Shown here piece by piece: positions 1 through 13,748 of a stretch of 64,000 bases of DNA. Below the pieces are notes generated by a model. The model ran no database searches. It was not told where the DNA came from and saw only the letters and a program-made list of their open reading frames with translations. A program made the position numbers and the translations under genes. The stretch is from Volutella citrinella (lineage: Eukaryota > Ascomycota > Sordariomycetes > Hypocreales > Nectriaceae): positions 2,356,001 to 2,420,000 of the forward strand of contig JAWZSP010000001.1 in the NCBI GenBank assembly GCA_034401135.1, written 5' to 3'. Numbering within the stretch: position 1 is the stretch's first letter; every line of letters starts with the position of its first letter.

Positions 1-329
1 ATAACGTCCTTCATACTATAACGATGATATTTGAGCAGGTTCAATGAGAGTGTCATGACACCATTATGCTTCCATTATAAGCTAGAGGGCCTCGGTTTCA
101 ACGGATGGTCTCAAACTCGCACGCTTCAAATCAATCGTGCAGGACCACCCAATTCTTTTAGCGGTTTCCTCCTGCCCACAGGTTCCCAAGGAAAATAATC
201 ACAAGTCATCCCTGCATAGTCATCCTCTTGGTATAGAAAAGCAACAGCACGGCCCCATCTACCCGGCCAAATGTCGTACGCAAAAACCCTTGCGGCAGCT
301 CTCTGCTACGTGCTCATCGGTCAAGGTAG
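1..329. other. No gene seen; 3' flank of cmk1
   Basis: This is the left edge of the window, downstream of the kinase stop codon. The reading frames are short and their composition is not protein-like. It probably holds the kinase 3' UTR and unexplained intergenic sequence. Confidence 0.4.
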
Positions 330-1868
<1,539 letters not shown>

Positions 1869-3894
1869 GGCTGGTGAATGGCGGGGTAGTGAGGAGGCGT
1901 GATGGAGTGTCGTTGGAATGGATGGAACAGGCCAACGAGCGACGGGATTCTCGACGGTGAGTGTCTCTTCGGCCGCTGAAAAACCGAAAGTAACGGCGCT
2001 GTACTCCAATGTCCGGCGGGGACGAGGGTCGCAGGCGGGGAGTCGAGGAGACGAGGTGAGGAGGACGGCACGTCGATGGGCAGAGTCAGTTGGAGGAGGG
2101 CGGAGCAGGTAGGTAGCTGCGACAGCTGGGCTTTAAAAAGGACTCGGGGAAGTTGCGCGGTGTCAGCGGCGGCCCACCACAACCACTACAACCACCGCCA
2201 CCACTACCTACCGCTACCATTCTGCGTCTGGTCCTACAACGCGCCTCAACCAGGACCTGACTACTCGGTCGATACATCTTCTTTCCGGCTCTTCCACCCG
2301 TACGAGCGCCCAGGTGCGTCGATAGGCCAGGTACTATTGGACAGCAAACGGGGTACCCAAATCCATCGCCCACCTCCTTCACTTCACACCCGCTAGCGCT
2401 AGCCCCGGCGGGCTGCGATGGCGGGGTTGGGGACCCCCTCTGGGCGGATGGGCAGCGGGCTGGCCGCAAGTTGAGGGCGCAGACCTGGCCTCATACCTGG
2501 CCTGGGTGCCTCCCACTTTGACAAGGTCAGCGCTAAACTGTCTCTCCTCTCAGCCTGTAATTACGGAGTAGGCTTGAGGCAGTGAGTGGGCTTCTGCACC
2601 ACTGTCACCCCAGCTTGCCTGGCTGGGCTCTCTGGCTGCCCGGGCTGCTGGCGGGGCTCTTGGCTGGGCTCTCTGGCTGTGGCAATGGTGGCTCAGCCCT
2701 TCAGCCATGAATAGGCGAATGGCCTCCAACAGGGTCAACCCAAAAGTGGCGTCGCCCTGGGCGTTGCACGAAGCCGGCTATCCGCTGCATATCACCTCTA
2801 AGCCACCTGCCTCAGCCCTTGGGCCATTGTCAACATCAGCTGGCCTGCCCCTCGTCGCCAACACAACAGGCATGGGGGCTGAGTGCCCGTACATACATGA
2901 GCGCTTGGCCCATGCCACCAAGAGATGTAGCCATCCACGACATTGCTCGGGATCGCCATACCTGGCTTTGTTATGGCCCGTGATGCTAAAACCAGGGTCA
3001 ACCTGACCGGTTCTCACAACCATATCAGAGCCTTGGGTAGAATCCACCATCACATCGCGCGTCCAGGGTGCTTGCATCTGACCTGGTGCCCCTCTGCCCA
3101 AAGTCCCAACACCGAGTTGGCCGTAATTTTATGCCTGGTCCCGAGCATTCGCGACAGACCCGGAATGCGAAGGGGACGGCATATGCAACCAGCTGTGCAG
3201 CAGGATCTTCCTGTTCCCTGTGGTACCCTGTAGTAGCGCGACCAGCAGCCCCGAGCCACACAGACGGGCGACCAAATGACGTTGATGATAGATAAAAGCA
3301 GGTCGGCTACGGAATAGTTTTTCCAGGCCTCATTCGGCCAAGAAGTGGAAAGCTGACACTGGCTGGTCGTCTACATATTGAACTCACTATTTCTGATCTG
3401 TTTCAAAGAGTATCAGACACAGCCGCATGCAGTAGGGAAATCTATCAGCTGACACCCAGACCCAAACTCGTGACAACAGACAAGCAACTTGCAATCCTCA
3501 ACGAAGAGATTTCCGTCAACATTTCGACGTCATAAAAATTCATCCTACAGTTTCTTCCGTGTTAGTGATTCTCGGCCGACAAGGGTGAAGATGATGCTGG
3601 ACACACAAATTCCGGATGCGTCAGTTAAAAGGTCAGGGAATCCGCACCGATTGGTCAAGCCAGCAAACAACCTACCTTATGCTGTGGTAGTGGGCTGTGG
3701 CCCCTCGGCACCCCACTAAAACGACCGGACCGCATTTGTTCGCCTATCGACGGGTCCCCATGGCCGCTGGCTTTCCCTCTGCATACTCTACCTTACATAC
3801 CATCATCCTCCAGCCGTGGTCGTCGCGTCCAAACCCCCTCCCGACAAAGGCGCAATCAGGAAGCAGCAGGCTTGGTTATAAACAGCGGATCGAC
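1869..3894. other. Intergenic region between cmk1 and the E2 gene
   Basis: About 2 kb between the divergent starts of cmk1 and the ubiquitin-conjugating enzyme. It must hold both promoters. Reading frames here are short and overlap on both strands without protein-like composition. It contains a 19-nt direct repeat near 2620-2679 and one copy of the TACGGAGTA motif at 2562-2570. Confidence 0.4.
2620..2679. repeat. 19-nt direct repeat pair
   Basis: The string TGGCTGGGCTCTCTGGCTG occurs at 2620-2638 and again at 2661-2679, 41 nt apart, within a GGCTG-rich stretch. It lies in the cmk1/E2 intergenic region. No function can be read from it. Confidence 0.8.
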
Positions 3895-4494
3895 ATGGCT
3901 GGATCAACTCGGGACAGGCGCCTCATGAAGGAGCTAGGCAAGGTATGTGTGCCCTTCGCTCGTCGTTCGCCCACTCCGGCTCACCTGCACCCCGCAGATC
4001 CACAAGGACGGGCTCCCTCCAGGCATCGAACTCATCCAGCGCGAAGACAGCGTCGCCGGCGATTGGTTTCTCGACATTCGTGTCTTAGACAACAACCCTT
4101 TGTATCAAGGTCACATATATCGTCTCAAGTTTCAATTCCCCAAGATGTATCCCATAGGTAGGCCTTTGCCATGAAGCGAGACCTGTTGCCGACGTTCGAC
4201 TGACCCGACATCCATCGCCTCCCAGAACCACCCGAGGTGACCTTCGAAGATAAACCCGACCGTCCAGTGCCAATGCACCCGCACATCTACTCCAACGGCA
4301 TCATTTGTCTCGACCTCCTGGGCCAGCAGGGCTGGAGCCCCGTACAGAGCGTTTCGAGCATCTGCATGAGCATTCAGAGCATGCTGACCAGCAACAACAA
4401 GGACGAACGGCCACCTGGCGACGATGAGTTTGTGAGAGGAAACAAACTCAGGCCCCGCGATATCGAGTTCCTATACCACGATAATAGCGTTTAG
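3895..4494 (+). CDS. ube2w: Ubiquitin-conjugating enzyme E2, UBE2W type
   Basis: E2 enzyme of 158 aa that would take ubiquitin from E1 and pass it to substrates. The UBE2W class is known for modifying protein N-termini. Exons 3895-3942, 3998-4157 and 4226-4494 close in phase, with 55- and 68-nt introns. The UBC core is intact: FQFPKMYPIEPPEVTF, then the HPHIYSNG stretch (where canonical E2s have HPN; the variant is typical of the W class), the active-site Cys at about residue 97 (IICLDLL), and a Trp-Ser-Pro loop (GWSPVQSVSSI). Length matches the family (about 150 aa). A TATAAA-like string lies just before the start codon and is probably too close to be the TATA box. Family call is firm; cellular substrates are not inferable. 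Confidence 0.93.
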
Positions 4495-5344
4495 ACTCAT
4501 TTTGGATAGTAATGCAGATGATAACGTATTTCATCTTGAGCATTTGCGAGCATTTGGTGCATCTGGCGTTGGGTTTCTAGGAGACTTGGGCAAGCAGGGA
4601 ACACATACATGTATGCATGGAAAACTATGAGCTTTTAATCTTGGTTTCTACGGTGTTAAGGGGTCTTCTTGACGAAGCTGTGTGCTGGGGCGAGGCGTTT
4701 TCAATGACCTTCGACGGCTGCTCTGGTCGGTATGTCGGATCGGACTCAACCGGCGTGAGGGCCAGAGGATCACTCTGAAAGCCCCTTCGCTCTAGCACCA
4801 ATGGTACAGCTCTCCGACTCAAAGGCAAAGTTTGCATCCAGGTCGCAATGAACCGAGGCTCTGGGCTGACTTGCAAATTGGTTTTCGCCGTGCGACTTGG
4901 ATCCTGTTTGCTCGTGGCCCAGAACTTTCTGTGTGTACCATCCCCAAAGAAGGGCAGGAACGGCGCGACGCAGTGCATCGTCTAGTTGCCGCCCGAGCGG
5001 CCTTTTATTTCAATTTCGAGGATCCCAAAGTGTTTGAAACTTCATCGTACTACGTGAATGTATTCGCGTGGTCGAAGAGCAATGGAAGCTTTGGAGACCG
5101 AAATGACGTCGTCAGAGGATGCAGGGTTCTAGCTGCTGTGTGGGTCTAGCCTCTAGGCTGACGCTGGTGGACACAGGCCACCTGCCACCACCCACCCACC
5201 TATCCTTTGGCGTGCCCCGCCAGAGCTCTCCTCGGCTCCATCACACCGCCCGCGCAACAGCTGCGCGCTCCATCTCTCCCCTTCCCTCGCAACCTCACAG
5301 CTCCCGGGGAGCCTTCCAACTTGACCCTTGCACGTTGGGACACC
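4495..5344. other. Intergenic region between the E2 gene and vps33
   Basis: 850 nt holding the 3' end of the E2 gene and the vps33 promoter. A minus-strand frame at 4625-4978 (117 codons) and a plus-strand frame at 4832-5149 overlap each other. Neither has a recognisable domain, and stop codons lie immediately upstream of the minus-strand ATG. I do not call a gene here. Confidence 0.4.
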
Positions 5345-7499
5345 ATGGCTCCTCGTACAGAGTTTAGCACCGACCAGATACGTAACAAGGCGCGAAAAGA
5401 CCTTCTTTACCTGCTAGAAGGCGTGAGTAAGGAGTTCCCTGGCTGACCAGCCAGAGTCACTGTGCCAGCCCACTAATCATCATGCATGACAGGTCCGTGG
5501 GAAGAAGAATGTTGTGCTAGACCGGAGTCTAGTTGGGCCTATTGGCCTCATTGTCAAAGTCGCCGTGCTCCAAGAATATGGCGTGGACAAATTCTTCGTC
5601 CTGGAAAATAACAATGTCGACTCTTCACAACGCAATGTAGTCTTCATCGCACGTGGCGAGTGCGGTCGCCATGCCGAAGCGATTGCAGGTTCGCGCTTCA
5701 TTCAAGCCCCCTTGGATACCTGCTGACATATCGTTCAGCTCAAATCAAGCGCGTGCAACGCGAAAGCCAGATCACACACGACTTCCATATCTTTTGGGTG
5801 CCCCGGCGCACTCTCGTCTCCGACAAGTTGTTGGAAGAAGCAGGCGTCTTGGGCGATGTCAACATTTCCGAGCTCCCGTTGTCGTTTTTCCCTCTCGAAA
5901 ATGATGTCCTTTCCCTCGAATTAGACGATTCGTTTCGAGACCTATATCTGTCCAAGGATGTGACGCCCACATTTCTCATGGCCAAGGCACTCATGGAGAT
6001 CCAGCGAAACCATGGCTTATTCCCCCGCGTGATTGGGAAAGGAGACAATGCGAAACGAGTAGCCGATCTCTTGTCTCGCATGCGCCAAGAGCTGCTTGCA
6101 GGCGAAGACTCGGCCGATTCGAATAAGGCTGGTTTGACACCGAGCACGACCAATGAGAGTGTCATTATCATCGACCGCGAAGTCGACTTTGTCACCCCGC
6201 TTCTCACCCAGCTTACCTACGAAGGGCTCGTCGACGAAGTCTTCCAGATTCAGAACAACCAGACCAAGGTGGATACGACAATCGTTGGAAATGCTGCGCC
6301 ATCATCTACCGCGACAGCTCAGAGTCGGACGAGAACGATCCAGCTCGACTCGAGCGATAAGCTCTACGAACAACTACGAGATGCCAATTTTGCCATCGTC
6401 GGTGGCATACTGAAGAAGGTAGCACGACAGCTACAGAAAGTACAAAACGACTACGAAACCACACAGAAGACGAAGACGATTGCCGAGTTGAAGGAATTTG
6501 TCAATCAGCTACCAGGATATCAGCAAGAACAGCAGAGTACCAGGATACACTCGGGCCTTGCCGAAGAAATCTTCAAGCATACACGATCCGATGAGTTCAG
6601 GGGACTCCTTGAAGTGCAGCAAAACCTTGCAGCCGGCGCGGATCCGTCGTCCCAATTCGAAGGCATCGAGGAATTGATAGCGCGGGATGCCCCGATTCAT
6701 AAGACACTGAGACTCCTTTGCATCTACTCTTGCATATCAGGGGGCGTGAAGCCAAAGGAATTCGACCTATTCCGGCGTCTCATCCTCGAAGGCTACGGTT
6801 ACCAGCACTTGCTGACTTTGAACAACCTGGAAAAGCTACAGCTATTTCTATCACGGTCTTCGCCCTTGGCTGGCATGATTCCAATGCCCGGGAATTCCGG
6901 GGCGAACGGGACCAAAACCAATTACTCATACCTGCGCAAGCAGCTTCGCTTGATTGTGGACGAGGTACAAGAGGATGACCCCAATGACATCGCCTATGTC
7001 TACAGCGGATACGCACCCCTCTCCATCCGTTTAGTTCAGTGTATTCTTCAAAAGAAATACCTGCTCTCAGTAACGAAGGGCAATGCAGCAGTAAACCAGA
7101 CCAGCACCAATGGATCGGGCACGCAAGGTTGGCATGGATTCGATGATGCCGTCAAACATGTCCGCGGCCAGACGTTTTATGAACACCAAAAAGGCGAGGA
7201 CAAGGCCGTCAAGGCCAGGACTTTACTCTCGGGCAGTGGAAACAAGCAAACTGTCTTCGTTGTATTTGTGGGCGGCATCACGTTTACCGAGATCGCGGCT
7301 CTGAGGTTCATCGCGAAGCAGGAGGAAGGTGAGTCTTCGAAATATCATCGTGACACGCAAATGCTAATTCATGGTTGGAAAAGATCGAAGAAATATAGTC
7401 ATCTGCACTACTTCCATTATTAGCGGCAATCGCATGATGGAAGCAGCAATTGAGAAGGGGTCATTTGCCAAGGAGAACAAGCCCATGCCCACATCCTAA
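5345..7499 (+). CDS. vps33: Vacuolar sorting protein Vps33 (Sec1/Munc18 family)
   Basis: SM-family subunit of the HOPS and CORVET tethering complexes, which binds SNAREs and promotes fusion at endosomes and vacuole. Four exons, 5345-5422, 5493-5688, 5739-7328 and 7384-7499, give 659 aa, the usual Vps33 length. Seen: N-terminal domain-1 sequence (KNVVLDRSLVGPIGLI), the Vps33-like segment FHIFWVPRRTLVSDKLLEEA, domain 3 with IIIDREVDFVTPLLTQLTYE (shared by Sec1 proteins), and the C-terminal FVGGITFTEIAALRFI / ICTTSIISGN block split by the last intron. SM homologues (Vps45, Sly1, Sec1) are alternatives, but the FWVPRRT segment favours Vps33. The long open frame that starts at 5660 is read-through of intron 2 and is not the true start. 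Confidence 0.95.
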
Positions 7500-8284
7500 T
7501 CCTAAGGCGAGGCGGCAACTTGTGTAACATTCTGTCTGGGCTTTGGAGGAGGCAGGCGTCATGCGAAACGAGAAATGCGTTAATTTGGCGGTTGAATTTT
7601 TAGACTCACTTATTGACGGGCGCCATGCTTTGCATATGACCACGAGCAAACCAGTTGTTCCTTACAAACATGGCATTGCCTTGACTGATTAGCATCCAGA
7701 ATCGGAGACGGAAGGGGATGTACGAAGTCGAGACCGAGGGCGAGGGCCCACCTCGACTGGCTCTCTGATTCGGCCACCTGGGTAGTGGCGCACGTGATCC
7801 TGGTCGTGAACATGGTTTACCCCATTCCGAGGGGCAACAATGGCTGACAGTGTCAAGCCCTTGCACGCAGTCGAGAGCCAACAGAATCATAATTGGGGCA
7901 GCCGACCGAACCAGGCCCTTGATTTTGCCATGGATTAAAACCAGATCACGAACCTATGACCGACGGTGGTACATGGCTACTCCAATCTCACTCCTCATTG
8001 GCCTGATCCACTGTCACCAAGACTGATCGGTATGTCATCTCAGTGAATATCGTTGTGTAAGCGGCGGAGATGATGCTGATGAGACTCGCTAGGCAATTCC
8101 AAACATATGCAGCGCTTTCACAGAATGCCTTTCGCCTGCCCTCAATTCGCTAGAAGTGCCAATCCGACGAGAAGAGTATTTTGAAGACTCCGCCGCCCTG
8201 GGCGACATAGTACCACAACTTTATATCCCTCCGCCTATACTCGGGGACTTGGCAGGGGAAATCGTCGTCCGTGGTCATTGCAAA
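7500..8284. other. Intergenic region and uncertain 5' end of LSD1
   Basis: The part up to about 8090 shows no supportable gene and should hold the vps33 terminator and the LSD1 promoter. From 8093 to 8284 the LSD1 frame is open and protein-like (for example YFEDSAALGD and YIPPPILGDLAGE) but has no ATG. An upstream exon with the real start is likely. A possible donor (GTATGT at 8030) and acceptors (TTTCACAG ending at 8123 and CGCTAG ending at 8152) exist, but no combination I tried gave an open frame with an ATG. Confidence 0.4.
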
Positions 8285-11200
8285 ATGGAGTCGAATCTTA
8301 GGGAAAGCCTTCGCCCCCGAAAGGGTACGCGGAATCCAAGCTTTGGAAGAGACGGCGTCACAAGCACGCTGCTGGGTGCTGAGTCGCCTCTTGCCCCGTC
8401 GGCCAAAGGTCGACTGTCGCCCCCGGCAACTCCCGACTTCATGTTTTCCACACAGTCACAGTCACAGTCACAGTCACAGTCGCGGCAAACTTCAACCGAG
8501 CGTACATCTGAAGCCGCGCCGGAAATTGTGGTTTGGTCTGGGGCGATAGAGGTGGCTGACGAAGAGCCTCATGAGTCTGATGCGTCTTCTATTGCGCCAG
8601 GGCACAGTGGGTAAGTGGCGTGATTTTGCCTCACTTCCTCCCCCAGGCCCTGCAGACTCTGTATCGAATAATGCTGAGCAACTATGCAGAGAAATAATTG
8701 TCAAAAAGATTGAGACTACGCCAGTACGCATGACTCGCGCAAACGGTGGTGATAGATCATTTGTTTCATCCCTCACAGATGGGTCAGAGTTGTCGTCGCT
8801 GCACTCGACAGACTCAAGCAAGGCGACTACTCCCATCGAGACCGAAAAGTCACGGCACCAGCGAGATTTCGAGCACCGTGCGTGCAGCAGCGTGCAGTCT
8901 CCGTCCGTCAACGATGCTGAGCGTTACAATTTCAACATTGGCCCAAAGTCATCAATCCCGACCGACCTGCCCACCTACAAATATGCTAGTGAGTGTATAC
9001 TTGCGGCCGAGTCGTCAAGACTCAACCCTTATGCGCTACATCCCGAGGAATACCTTCTGTTGCGCCATCACATTTCCCCTACCCAGGTCACGACGTACCT
9101 GAACATCAGAAATGGAATCCTTAGACTCTGGTTGCAACACCCTTGTGTTGGAGTCACGAGGAAAGAAGCAGTCGGCTGCGCAAACGCACGTTGGTTCGAT
9201 GCAGCAAGCGTTTGTTATGACTGGCTTCTTCGTCGCGGATATATCAATTATGGCTGTGCGCTGGTCTCCGAGCCTAGTATACAAGAATCGGAGTTGCCAA
9301 CGCCAAAACATCAGAAGACAATCGTCGTCATTGGGGCCGGCTTCTCTGGCCTGGGGTGTGCCAGGCATCTCGAGGGTCTATTCAAACAGTATGCCGACCA
9401 GTTTCATGAACGGGGCGAAAAGCCACCCAGAGTCATTGTCCTGGAGGGACGCAGCCGCGTTGGTGGCCGCGTGTACTCCCGTGAATTCAAGACTAAGCCT
9501 GTTGAGACAGCCAACGGCTTCACTGGCAAACGGTGCACAGCAGAGATGGGCGGCATGATCATCACTGGGTTTGATCGTGGAAACCCGCTCAATGTTCTCG
9601 TCCGAGGCCAACTTGGATTGCCTTATCACCTTCTCACGGCCGACACAACCATCTACGACACTAATGGCAAGCCGGTAGATCCCGTCCGGGATCAGCTGGT
9701 GGAGAAGCTATACAACGATTGCCTCGACAGAGTCAGTGAGTTCAAACATAAGCTACACCCGCCAAAACACATTGAAGGCAATCGGGGTCTCATCGAGGAG
9801 GGTCGTGATAGCCCAGGAGACGGTAGCAAAACTCTGATTCAGGCGGAGCAGGCGGCTGCAGCACTCCCCGGCGCACTTCCCATGGCGGAACAGAATGTGC
9901 CAGCTCATGTTAACCTGGTCCCCGTTACATCAGATAAACTGACTGGCCGAGTGCTGAACGAACCCGGGACACCCGCAACTCTCAGTGCAGCAAACAAGGC
10001 CTTGTTAATGGGGTGGTCATTGAAGGACGAATCTGCAAAGACCCACAACATCGACTTAGTCAAGCCCTCCAATGAAGAGGGCTCTACTCTGGGCTCCGTT
10101 CTTGACTCGGCCATCTCTCAGTACAAAGAGTTGGTGGGACTCAACTCCCAGGACTATCGTCTTATTAATTGGCATATTGCCAATCTTGAATACAGCAATG
10201 CAACAAACTTGCGAAACCTTAGCCTCAGCCTATGGGATATCGATACTGGCAACGAATGGGAGGGCAGCCACACCATGGTTGTGGGCGGTTACCAGAGCGT
10301 TGCCAGAGGGTTGGCTCAGTGCCCAACGCAACTCGATCTAAAAACCAAGTCCCCAGTGCGAAGCGTCTCGTATCAAAATGATATCAATATGGGTACTGCC
10401 ACAGTTGAGTGCGAAGACGGCTCGCTGGTGGATGCAGATGCTGTCGTCTGTACCATTCCGCTGGGCGTTCTCAAGCAGCAAAGCATTACATTCGAGCCAC
10501 CCTTGCCATCATGGAAAACCGAAGCAATCCAGCGGCTAGGATATGGAATTCTTAACAAGGTTGTCCTTGTTTATGAGAAAATATTTTGGGAGCCAGACAG
10601 GGACATTTTTGGTGTGTTACGGGAGCCACCGAACCGACACAGCACTTCACAGTCGGAGTATTCCTTGAATCGAGGACGATTTTTTCAGTGGTTCAATGTG
10701 TCAAACACCACCGGCATGCCATGCCTGATCGCCCTGATGGCTGGCGATGCTGGCTTTGATACAGAGCATTCAGACAACGACAGCCTAGTCGCAGAAGCCA
10801 CGCAAGTCCTGCGCAACGTCTTCGGCAAAAATGTGCCCTACCCGCTGGAAGCCGTTGTAACCAGGTGGGGATCCGACCGATTTGCCAGAGGCAGCTATTC
10901 CTCAGCTGCGCTAAGCATGCAACCAGAGGATTATGACGTTATGGCTAGATCAGTGGGCAATATTTTCTTTGCTGGCGAGCATACCATCGGCACACACCCA
11001 GCTACTGTGCATGGGGCTTATTTGTCGGGCCTGAGAGCTGCGTCGGAGGTCCTAGAGACCCTGCTGGGGCCTATCGAGGTCCCAACGCCCTTGATTCTTC
11101 CTCGGGATTCGCTTTTACTGAGAAAACGCAAAGAACCTGCCAGGGATCCGATCAAAGGTCGCATCGAAGCTTACGAACAGGATTTGTGGAGCCATATCCG

Positions 11201-11642
11201 GTCTAAGCTCGGGGAACGTCCCGCTCGTCCGGACAAGGTCGCCGGGAGCCCGTACATCCTCTACAGCAAAGCATCCTTCGAAACCGCGCGAAAGAGGTGC
11301 GAGGAGAACAGGAAACCCGGCAAACCGGCCCGTGCCGTTCCAAATGAAGTGCGCGTCATGACCTCAAAAATGTGGAAGGAGGCCTCGGCAGAAGAGCGAA
11401 AGCCGTTCGAGGACCAAGCCGCCGAACAGAAGCGGCTGTATGCAGAAGCCATTCAAGCTTTTGAGAAAGACACAGAGAGGTGGGACCGTGAAGCTAGCAC
11501 ACTCAGAGCGGCGTATGTAACAGAGCATCCCATGCCTGGGGCTGGCGAGCTGCGCCGCGATACTGGCCTCCCGCTCCAGAAGCACCGACGAACCAAGAAC
11601 ATAAGCTACGCGGAGGACCGGGACAGTGATTTGGAGTTATAG
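8285..11642 (+). CDS. lsd1: Lysine-specific histone demethylase LSD1/KDM1 with HMG box
   Basis: FAD-dependent amine oxidase acting on methylated histone H3 lysines in the nucleus. With the first in-frame ATG at 8285, exons 8285-8610 and 8690-11642 give 1092 aa; the true N-terminus probably lies further upstream. Domains: a disordered Ser/Gln-rich N-terminus, SWIRM at about 195-300, the FAD-binding motif VVIGAGFSGLG at about 320, an amine oxidase domain with the LSD1 lysine (GYGILNKVVL, Lys about 731) and the FAD-contacting FFAGEHTIGTHPATVHGAY segment, then a C-terminal HMG box at about 958-1040 (SPYILYSKASFETARKRCEE...). SWIRM plus amine oxidase plus HMG is the known fungal LSD1 layout and lacks the animal Tower insertion. 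Intron 1 was placed as GTAAGT...TATGCAG because only that pair keeps the frame. The frame around 8300-8420 may carry two compensating shifts (see findings). Confidence 0.9.
8451..8480 (+). repeat. CACAGT hexanucleotide repeat coding for Ser-Gln
   Basis: Five perfect CACAGT units lie inside LSD1 exon 1 and encode an alternating Ser-Gln run in the disordered N-terminus. Hexanucleotide length keeps the frame if copy number changes, so this is a likely site of strain polymorphism. Confidence 0.9.
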
Positions 11643-11964
11643 GAATAGGACTGTTCATACCATACCCTACATTCGGTTTTTGATGCGGCGCAGGGTTTTG
11701 TGTTTGCGTGTCTGTACATACTGGTGCTTGGGAGTTGCGGTATCCTTGGCCGGAGCTTGGAATGTCGAATCAATGGCTCTGTATCAAATGGAAATGGCAT
11801 CCTCGAGAGAAACTTAAAGTAGACAATACAAATGGATGATGTATGCGGTTATGGGCTACTAAGGAATTTATTGATGGCTTTGATACACTGGGGTCACCAC
11901 GGATTTGATCCCGAGGCCTTTGATACAAAGGGAAGCGTTAGAACCCGACTTGCACCTCCATTGT
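11643..11964. other. Shared 3' region of convergent LSD1 and atp3
   Basis: 322 nt between two convergent stop codons. It would hold both 3' UTRs and polyadenylation signals. No reading frame here is worth calling. Confidence 0.5.
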
Positions 11965-13200
11965 TTACATATCCGCCGAGGCAGTAGCGCCAGTAATAAT
12001 TTCGACCAGTTCGCCGGTAATGACGGCCTGTCGGGTGCGGTTGAACAGAATCTGGTACTTGCTGATCATCTCGCCAGCGTTCTTGGAAGCATTCTGCGGG
12101 AATTATCAGCAACTGTCGTAAAAACTCGTCAAGACGGGGGAAAAGTTGACTCACGTCCATGGCATTTCGTCGGGCAGACTGCTCACAGGCGTGACCCTCG
12201 GCCAGACCCCAGTAAAGGGAGTTGGCCAGGGAGTACTCGCGCATGTTGCCGAGGACCTCGTCGTCGATCTCGAAGGCGGAGAAGTTGGCTAGAAGAACAT
12301 ATCGGTCAACGACGGCTCAAAACGCCGGTAATTGAATAGGAAACTCACGAGACTGAAGGATAGCCTCCTCGGAAAATGCCTCAATGATAGCGGCCTCGTA
12401 GGACTGAGCGTTGATGAACGAGTTGTACAGAATCTTGATGTCCGTGTACTCGGTGGGGAGCTGGACGATCTGGTCGGCGATGGCCTGAGCATCGGCGAAG
12501 GTGGGAACATCCTTGCCAATGCCAGCGAAGCTGAGCTGGATCGCCTTGGGGTTGGTTCGGGAAAGCTGAGCCTTGGCCTTCTCGCCGATGAGGACGAGGT
12601 CGAAGGGGGGCTCCTCAGCAGCGGCCTTGCGGATGTATCGGCTGAGACCGGAGTGAATACCACCGCAGAGGCCCTTGTCGGAGGAGCAGACGACATAGAG
12701 GGTCTTCTTCTCCTCGCTCTCAAGAGCCTTGGTCTCAGCAGACTCGTAAACCTTGTTGGAGGTCTGGCCGTAGGTGCGGGAGTCGTTCATGGCGCGCTGA
12801 GCCCGGGTGAGCTTGGTGGAGGCGACGATCTTCATGGTGTTGGTGATCTTCTCAATGTTGCGGATGGACTTGAGACGATCCTCGATCTCACGGAGAGTCG
12901 CATAGGTAGCGGCGGTGCTGGGGCCGGCAACGGCAGCTCTGCAGAATCGAAAGCTAGCATTAGCCGGGAGATCCCCATGGTGCGTTGCGGAGCAAGCTTC
13001 ATTACGACAATGTGCCTTGAAGAATGCCGCGGTGGATGGCCCAAGCTACATCATCGCTGTCGGCTTGTTGTTGTTGGTGGTCCAGCTTTCCGCAGCTCCT
13101 TCGGCAACAAAATCTTGGGGCGCTCGGGATCCGAGGGGACTTACCGGGACTGAGCTGCGGCGGCAGCTCGGAGAGCTGGTCTGGCCGATCGGGACAGCAT
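11965..13200 (-). CDS. atp3: ATP synthase F1 gamma subunit, mitochondrial
   Basis: Central-stalk rotor subunit of the mitochondrial F1Fo ATP synthase. Exons 13200-13145, 12938-12349, 12288-12155 and 12093-11965 close in phase to 302 aa, typical for the family. The first exon plus the start of exon 2 encodes an Arg/Ala-rich presequence ([15 protein letters not shown]), as expected for matrix import. The mature part shows the N-terminal helix [23 protein letters not shown], the GLCGGIHS loop and the C-terminal helix with [18 protein letters not shown]. Intron 1 is long (206 nt) and separates the targeting sequence from the mature protein. The other introns are about 60 nt. It is divergent from top1, with 548 nt between start codons. 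Confidence 0.96.
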
Positions 13201-13748
13201 CTTGACGGATTTGAAGAGTCGAATTGAGCCTCTGCCAACGGTGGCCCAATTGATCGCGATGCTCGGATCAATTGATGGGGAGATCGGGGTCGTGCAGGGT
13301 CGGTATGAGGTGTATTGGGACCAGCGTTTTGTTCTCGTCGCTGTTTTCCGGTAAATTAGCGGCAGTCCCGAATTTGGTTAGTGTCACGTGATCCGGCGCG
13401 AGGCACGCTTGTCCCTGCAAACCAGAGGCAGGCGGGTGCACTTGCCGCACCCAGGGAACTAAGCGTGTTGCGAGGCCTCGCCTTCTTTTGCCTTCTTTCC
13501 CTCGCATTCTGCCTTTCCTCCTCTCAATCCCTCCTCGGTCCCTGCCCATCAGCAAAATTTCTCCTCCTCATCTCCTCCACCGGGCGTTGAGGGGGCTTAG
13601 TTCTCGCTTGCCAACCCGCTTCCCAACTTGTCGCTCTCCCACAACGCTATATGTTGGACGCTTCTACCATCCACATCAGATCCTAGTCCCTGACCTCATA
13701 GCCTTTTCTTCGGCAGCTACCCGCAGAGTTCACACTGCCCTCGCAACC
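13201..13748. promoter_or_regulatory. Bidirectional promoter region of atp3 and top1
   Basis: 548 nt between divergent start codons. It contains a perfect 8-bp palindromic E-box TCACGTGA at 13384-13391, roughly central, a CCAAT-type box near 13246, and pyrimidine-rich tracts (about 13480-13580) just upstream of top1, which are common in fungal promoters. Sharing of one element by both genes is inference. Confidence 0.5.
13384..13391. promoter_or_regulatory. E-box palindrome TCACGTGA
   Basis: Eight-base palindrome midway between atp3 and top1. CACGTG cores are bound by bHLH factors such as Cbf1 in fungi. The sequence is seen; binding is inferred from the motif only. Confidence 0.45.

Noticed and set aside
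5660..5738. Upstream start of the long vps33 frame
   Set aside because: This is intron 2 plus an out-of-phase part of exon 2; the spliced model restores the conserved N-terminus.
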